From the NCBI GenBank assembly GCA_002428405.1, contig DIWD01000043.1:9212-15961 (forward strand): a stretch of DNA of 6,750 nt, given 5' to 3'. Position numbers and translations under genes: made by a program. Origin of the DNA: a bacterium UBA6115 (GTDB lineage Bacteria; Bacillota_A; Clostridia; Christensenellales; Aristaeellaceae). The notes under the pieces were generated by a model that did not search any database, had not been told where the DNA came from, and was given only the letters and a program-made list of their open reading frames with translations. Of the stretch, positions 4,501 to 6,750 are shown piece by piece. Position 1 is the stretch's first letter; every line of letters begins with the position of its first letter.

Positions 4501-6750
4501 GGAACTGGTCAGCGTCAGCCCTGTGACCGTCACGCTCAGCCAGAGCGGCATCCTCAGCCAACAGGAGCTGGTTTTCCTCTACCGGAAACCGGCGACGCCG
4601 ACCCCGCCCCCCACACCCAGCCCTGAACCGACCGTTCTTCCCTTTGAACTCACCACCATGGACCGCTATGCATACCCGACCGGGGACAGCATCAATTTCC
4701 GTTCCGGCCCGGATTCCACCCAAACCGGCAATATCCTCTCCACCCTGAGCAAAACCGACCTGGCCCACATTCTGGGATCAGTGAGTAATGCCCAGGGCGA
4801 GGTATGGTACCTGGCGGATGTGAATGGCCAGGAAGGGTTCCTGAAGGCCACCGTTGTCAGGCTCCTTGAGTTCAGCGAGGCTGCAGCGCTGTTCGGCTGG
4901 ACCCCCACGCCGTCTCCCGCGCCCACCCCTGAACAGGGCATGCCCACCGACGGAGAGATCATCGACCGCTGGGCTGAGGTGACCAACCGGAACGGTGTCA
5001 ATTTCCGCACCAAGGCCACCACCAGTTCCACCAAAATCACCCAGCTGGAACGGGGCGAACGCTTCTGGGTCTATACCCAGGAGACTGTGGGCGATGATGT
5101 CTGGTACAACATCATGGCAAACGGCAAGAAGGGTTACGTAATGGCTGAGTTTACCCGGCTGTTCACCCTGCAGGAGAGCGCCCAGTACCAGGCGACGCTT
5201 GCGACACCGATGCCCTATGCCGTCACCGCGACCCCTGCCTTGCCTGAAACAACCATTCCGCCTGTTACCGCCCAGCCAAGCGGAACACCTGTTTCCGCCA
5301 CGCCGGAGCCCACATCCTATCACGGTTACGCGCTGACGACCCGCCAGGTAGCGCTGAGGACCGGCGCGAACCGGCTGGACGAGCCTGTGCTGGAGATGAT
5401 TGAAGTCAATGCCCTGGTGTATATCTGGGGGCAGACATTCATCGGGGAGGAAGGCTGGAGCAATGTCCAGGTGATGGCCGACAGCGCCTATGGCTACCTG
5501 CCCAACGCGGCCCTGCGGTACATCAACGAGCAGGAAGCCACCTTCTACCTGGCCCAGCTGCAGCCGCAGGCGACCGCCACCCCCGCGCCAACCAGCCTGC
5601 CTGAGCAGCGCACCGGCTATGCCATCACCCTGGGTGAGAATGTGCCCATGCGCGCCTTCGCGGACACCAACGCGCAGATCATCAACCTGCTCCCGGACAG
5701 CTCCGTGGCGGATGTGCGCGGGCAGGAGTACGCCGCGGGCTCTGTCTGGCACCTGGTGCAGTACGGCGCGGGCTATGGCTTCGTGCGCGCGGATCAGATG
5801 CGCATGCTGTCTTCCACAGAGGCTGCCGCCTACCTTGAAAGCCTGAGGACGCCCACCCCCGCGCCCGCGGCGACGCTGCCCCCGGTGACCCTTGACAGCC
5901 CATCAAGCTACGGCTACGTCAACACCGACAGGGTGCGCCTGCGCAGCGGCCCTTCCACAACCAGCCGCGAATTGAAGCTGATGAGCAAGCACGCCTTCGC
6001 GCTGGTCTATGGCAGCAGCGCGGAGAGCGACGGCGTCTGGTACCGCATCAGCCAGGACGGCACGACCGGATATGTCCATGGTAATTTCTTCACCGTGCTG
6101 CCCATGGGGGAGCTGTCCAGCTACCTGCAAAGCTCGGAATATCTCAACGCCAACAGCGCTTCCATCCCGGTCACGGGGGGGTATCAGCAGAGCACAGGCA
6201 TCACCCCGGTGGAGGACTATAACGCCACAGTCTGGCAAAACCCCAGCCTGATCAACCCTTCCTATGAGCCTTTCAACCCGCTGGGCACGCCAACGCCCCC
6301 GGTTGAAGTCATTATGACTCCCAGCCCGTCGCCCAGCACATCGCCCAGCCCCACGCCCCTGTTGATCGAAGGGTTTGAAGAGCCGCCGGAGAAAGCGGAT
6401 TCCTCCTTCCCCACCGGGCTGCTGGCCGTAGGCCTCATCGCGCTGCTGGGGGGTGGAGGATACTACGCCTACCGCCTGTATCAGCAGAACCAGAAACGCG
6501 CGGCTGCCAGGAGCGCCCAGCGCCGCGCCCAATTGGCACAGCAGAATGGTCAGCCTCAGGCACGCCCCGCGCAGCAGCAGCCCATCTCCCCCTACGCCCC
6601 GCCCCGCCCAGGGATGCAAGGCACCGCGCAATACAAGCCAGCCGGCGCGCCGATGACAGCGGGACAGCCCGGTCAGACCCCCCAGGGCACAACCCAGTAC
6701 AGGCCCGGAATGACCCCGGCACCCGGACAGCCCGGTCAGACACCCCAGGG
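1451..6750 (+). CDS. Giant exported MucBP-repeat / SH3b-repeat membrane-anchored surface protein (3' end outside window)
   Basis: One frame is open without a stop from ATG 1451 to the window end (1766 complete codons). Domains in order: Sec signal peptide (residues 1-30; RR, then a hydrophobic core, cleavage likely after AVA at 30 or APA at 33); an unassigned domain (about 34-152); twelve MucBP-like repeats (153-1046); a Thr/Pro hinge; five SH3b domains (1072-1139, 1173-1238, 1292-1358, 1389-1453, 1488-1550), the first four followed by Thr/Pro hinges; a further Thr/Pro/Ser-rich stretch (about 1613-1637); one transmembrane segment (1656-1674) with a basic flank (RLYQQNQKR...QRR); and a Gln/Pro/Gly-rich tail. 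MucBP repeats are known from adhesins of lactobacilli and Listeria, and SH3b domains bind peptidoglycan or related ligands, so a cell-wall-spanning adhesin or sensor is the inference. No catalytic domain is visible. Lysine is absent from residues 1-728, and the single cysteine is at 922. It is transcribed alone and divergently from the NYN gene. The exact ligand is unknown. Confidence 0.93.
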   Translation, partial: MTRLPHPSVRRFAFIALAFLLAMHQGLAVAAPADQAIAITLNYTRLDGTPEAVSAVPAGYPGYEDAWWLFVNQDAQSDPNAAVTVADTLGLYPGGFSIPAGTPISQFYMFDAAGTLSGMWVDLQGFGINGEVIATYRLYISLSREIPDPPEAVIQPAVITIRYIDQNGQEIASEQRTLEAGQHTITPDAARIPAEYQLTSAPEQYVTVSQTGAEPAEVTFTYQLVIQPAVITIRYIDQNGQEIASEQRTLEAGQHTVTPDAARIPAEYQLTSAPEQYVTVSQAGAEPAEVTFTYQLVIQPAVITIRYIDQNGQEIASEQRTLEAGQHTITPDAARIPAEYQLTSAPEQYVTVSQAGAEPAEVTFTYQLVIQPAVVTVRYLDEQGSPVASPTQTTLDPGTHDVYAQPADLQAGYSLIVPDVQTVTVDASGANPPEITFIYRAPQPAVLTIRYLDQNGQEIASEQRTLEAGQHTITPDAARIPAEYQLTSAPEQYVTVSQAGADPAEVTFTYQLVIQPAVLTIHYVDQNGQEIASEQRTLEAGQHTVNPDAARIPAEYQLTSAAEQYVTVSQAGADPAEVTFTYQLVIQPGTVSIRYLDAAGNPVADSQQLTLEPGGHTLTPNPSNLMPGYEITGENQVQVLVDTNGVTPSEVIFTYQLVIQPAVVTVRYLDEQGTPVASPAQTTLDPGTHDVYAQPADLQTGYSLIVPDVQTVVVDAMGANPSEIIFTYKAATPEPTAQSAQIQIRYIDEGGNPVADSQTVLLQPGLHSVTPAPSNLLPDYQLISAGSVEVTVGLSGAVPNEAVFTYHLVPPVSQPVNVTVFYVDMDGNRVASDTVFVAGEGKNAVEPRPTDLQDGFSLSPDEDAVKYVTVVNNTAQPVSLTFVYQKIQQATATPAPPPKAALVSVLYKNEAGDVLFSENVPCKEGEQTLIAVDLSRINSLQYQLIGPDSAVITLDGFGNPSQQEVVFTFHDITVKSAVLTLHYRDEAGNTLSPSQTVEITAGTHQVEANPDPAPEGMELVSVSPVTVTLSQSGILSQQELVFLYRKPATPTPPPTPSPEPTVLPFELTTMDRYAYPTGDSINFRSGPDSTQTGNILSTLSKTDLAHILGSVSNAQGEVWYLADVNGQEGFLKATVVRLLEFSEAAALFGWTPTPSPAPTPEQGMPTDGEIIDRWAEVTNRNGVNFRTKATTSSTKITQLERGERFWVYTQETVGDDVWYNIMANGKKGYVMAEFTRLFTLQESAQYQATLATPMPYAVTATPALPETTIPPVTAQPSGTPVSATPEPTSYHGYALTTRQVALRTGANRLDEPVLEMIEVNALVYIWGQTFIGEEGWSNVQVMADSAYGYLPNAALRYINEQEATFYLAQLQPQATATPAPTSLPEQRTGYAITLGENVPMRAFADTNAQIINLLPDSSVADVRGQEYAAGSVWHLVQYGAGYGFVRADQMRMLSSTEAAAYLESLRTPTPAPAATLPPVTLDSPSSYGYVNTDRVRLRSGPSTTSRELKLMSKHAFALVYGSSAESDGVWYRISQDGTTGYVHGNFFTVLPMGELSSYLQSSEYLNANSASIPVTGGYQQSTGITPVEDYNATVWQNPSLINPSYEPFNPLGTPTPPVEVIMTPSPSPSTSPSPTPLLIEGFEEPPEKADSSFPTGLLAVGLIALLGGGGYYAYRLYQQNQKRAAARSAQRRAQLAQQNGQPQARPAQQQPISPYAPPRPGMQGTAQYKPAGAPMTAGQPGQTPQGTTQYRPGMTPAPGQPGQTPQ
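1550..1906 (+). other. Unassigned N-terminal domain of the mature surface protein
   Basis: Residues about 34-152 do not belong to the repeat family and I do not recognise them. The stretch is rich in aromatic residues and Gly (PGYEDAWWLFVNQDAQ near 58-73; FYMFDAAGTLSGMWVDLQGF near 109-128), has no Lys or Cys, and alternates hydrophobic residues like a beta-sandwich. Its position at the exposed tip of a long repeat stalk is where adhesin ligand-binding domains usually lie. That role is inference. Confidence 0.5.
1907..2554 (+). repeat. Three near-identical tandem 216-bp A units
   Basis: Units 1907-2122, 2123-2338 and 2339-2554 have no gaps between them. By eye, units 1 and 3 differ at 5 of 216 bases and units 1 and 2 at 12, mostly third codon positions. 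Such identity implies recent duplication or gene conversion and makes copy number prone to change by recombination or slippage. Short-read assemblies may collapse it. Confidence 0.93.
2555..2773 (+). repeat. B-type MucBP unit, first copy
   Basis: This 73-codon unit differs from its A neighbours but matches the unit at 3422-3640 at 64 of 73 residues by eye (shared GTHDVYAQPADLQ and GYSLIVPDVQTV). It interrupts the run of A units, showing that larger blocks, not just single units, were duplicated or shuffled. Confidence 0.85.
2774..3202 (+). repeat. Second block of A-type units (two copies)
   Basis: Units 2774-2986 (71 codons, lacking one residue at the junction after the B unit) and 2987-3202 (72 codons) carry the same NGQEIASEQRTLEAGQH core as the first A block. 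They use Asp in place of Glu (GADPAEV) near the end of the unit, a marker that separates them from the first block. Confidence 0.88.
3203..3421 (+). repeat. C-type MucBP unit
   Basis: A 73-codon unit with AGNPVADSQQLTLEPGGH and PSNLMPGYEI. Its closest relative in the window is the unit at 3668-3874 (GGNPVADSQ, PSNLLPDYQL). Confidence 0.8.
3422..3640 (+). repeat. B-type MucBP unit, second copy
   Basis: The paralogue of 2555-2773, starting 867 bp (289 codons) later. It carries the first lysine of the whole protein (residue 729) at its very end, in FTYKA. Confidence 0.85.
3668..4588 (+). repeat. Diverged MucBP-like units 9-12
   Basis: Four units (about 3668-3874, 3875-4108, 4151-4363, 4364-4588) keep the YxD/YxN-x-x-G first turn and a closing V/A-x-F-x-Y/F strand, but share little else with the A units. 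The third contains the only cysteine of the visible protein (residue 922). They are probably the older, membrane-proximal part of the stalk. Confidence 0.7.
4664..4867 (+). other. SH3b domain 1
   Basis: Residues 1072-1139. The signature is SINFRSGPDSTQTGNILSTL, then VWYLADVNGQEGFLKATVVRLL. This is the usual bacterial SH3 order: N-F/L-R-S/T-G-P, a hydrophobic step, W-Y/x-V, and G-F/Y-V/L. A helix-like FSEAAALFG and the hinge TPTPSPAPTPE follow. Confidence 0.85.
4967..5164 (+). other. SH3b domain 2
   Basis: Residues 1173-1238, with GVNFRTKATTSSTKI, DVWYNIMANGKKGYVMAEF and a final RLF. The short helix LQESAQYQATL and a 40-residue Thr/Pro linker follow. Confidence 0.85.
5324..5524 (+). other. 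SH3b domain 3
   Basis: Residues 1292-1358, opening GYALTTRQVALRTG and closing with EGWSNVQVMADSAYGYLPNA and LRYI. The NEQEATFYLAQL helix and ATATPAPTS follow. It is more diverged than domains 1, 2 and 5 (LRTGAN instead of FRSGPD). Confidence 0.75.
5615..5809 (+). other. SH3b domain 4 (diverged)
   Basis: Residues 1389-1453, with GYAITLGENVPMRAFADTNA, then SVWHLVQYGAGYGFVRAD. The R-S/T-G motif is lost (MRAFAD), so any ligand pocket formed there may be altered. The STEAAAYLESLRTPTPAP helix and hinge follow. Confidence 0.72.
5912..6100 (+). other. SH3b domain 5
   Basis: Residues 1488-1550, a canonical copy: GYVNTDRVRLRSGPSTTS, GVWYRISQDGTTGYVHGNF. MGELSSYLQSSEYL follows, then a roughly 60-residue unassigned spacer and a Thr/Pro/Ser stretch before the membrane segment. 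Confidence 0.87.
6416..6472 (+). other. Transmembrane anchor of the surface protein
   Basis: Residues 1656-1674 (GLLAVGLIALLGGGGYYAY) form a 19-residue hydrophobic, Gly-rich segment. It is followed by Arg/Lys-rich sequence (RLYQQNQKRAAARSAQRR), as expected for N-out/C-in topology after a cleaved signal peptide. At least 92 residues follow it. Confidence 0.85.
6620..6750 (+). repeat. Gln/Pro/Gly-rich tail repeat, third copy cut by window end
   Basis: Copy 1 (6620-6685, 22 codons: GTAQYKP...GQPGQTPQ) and copy 2 (6686-6748, 21 codons: GTTQYRPGM...GQPGQTPQ) are tandem. GG at 6749-6750 begins a likely third. The DNA word GGACAGCCCGGTCAGA recurs at 6662 and 6725. The tail is low-complexity, basic rather than acidic, and predicted cytoplasmic. 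Confidence 0.75.

Larger units (their letters stand above)
1907..4588 (+). repeat. Array of twelve MucBP-like repeats (about 72 codons each)
   Basis: Each unit follows the MucBP pattern: a strand such as ITIRYID, a Gly turn and E/P-x-A-S/D, a strand ending in GxH, a central proline-rich turn with Y-Q/S-L, and a closing strand EVTFTYQL. Starts are at 1907, 2123, 2339, 2555, 2774, 2987, 3203, 3422, 3668, about 3875, 4151 and 4364. By similarity the order is A A A B A A C B C D E F. Spacing is 216 bp for A units and 213-219 bp across the first eight. Short Thr/Pro/Gln linkers (3641-3667 and 4109-4150) break the array after units 8 and 10. N-terminal units are almost identical and C-terminal units progressively diverged. 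Family assignment is from pattern recognition, not a profile search. Confidence 0.82.

Noticed and set aside
4778..5752. 324-codon minus-strand frame
   Set aside because: It is the antisense shadow of the SH3b region, Gly/Arg-rich with no recognisable domain. The sense frame has clear SH3b motifs.
6404..6490. Possible LPxTG sortase signal (SFPTG, hydrophobic stretch, basic residues)
   Set aside because: The motif lacks the Leu-Pro-x-Thr-Gly spacing (it reads F-P-T-G), and at least 92 residues follow the hydrophobic segment, whereas sorting signals sit at the extreme C-terminus.

Overview
The window looks like a GC-rich (about 60% by eye) Gram-positive chromosome, most likely from the class Clostridia (Christensenellales or Oscillospirales-like gut or rumen lineages). 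This placement is inference. It rests on strong AGGAGG-type ribosome binding sites, a SigA-type promoter, a WalR-type operator, Thr/Pro 'TPTPSP' linkers in an exported SH3b protein, and a TTG start.

Layout: a 219-bp divergent intergenic region (1232-1450) separates two transcription units. Leftward (minus strand) lie a NYN-domain protein with two C-terminal OST-HTH/LOTUS-like domains (242-1231) and, overlapping its stop or 11 bp after it, the N-terminal part of a family 2 glycosyltransferase that runs off the left edge (1-230). Rightward lies a single very large reading frame, open from its ATG at 1451 to the window end (1766 complete codons, no stop reached). I checked it codon by codon. It encodes a signal peptide, an unassigned N-terminal domain, twelve MucBP-like beta repeats of about 72 residues, five bacterial SH3 (SH3b) modules joined by short helices and Thr/Pro linkers, one transmembrane segment, and a Gln/Pro/Gly-rich repetitive tail predicted to be cytoplasmic. 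It therefore appears to be a membrane-anchored surface adhesin or cell-wall-binding protein without a usable LPxTG signal.

The intergenic region is informative. The surface-protein promoter has a TTGACA -35, a 17-bp spacer and TAAAAT as -10. Overlapping the -10 is a perfect match to the WalR (YycF) operator consensus TGTWAH-N5-TGTWAH, which would tie the surface protein to cell-wall stress control. The NYN gene has an extended -10 promoter and two small inverted repeats in its leader.

Long antisense frames cover much of the big gene, and one is fused in frame to the NYN gene. They arise because the sense strand rarely uses TTA, CTA or TCA codons, and they should not be annotated as genes. 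The most unusual item is the big protein itself: a MucBP array plus an SH3b array on a transmembrane anchor with a repetitive intracellular tail.
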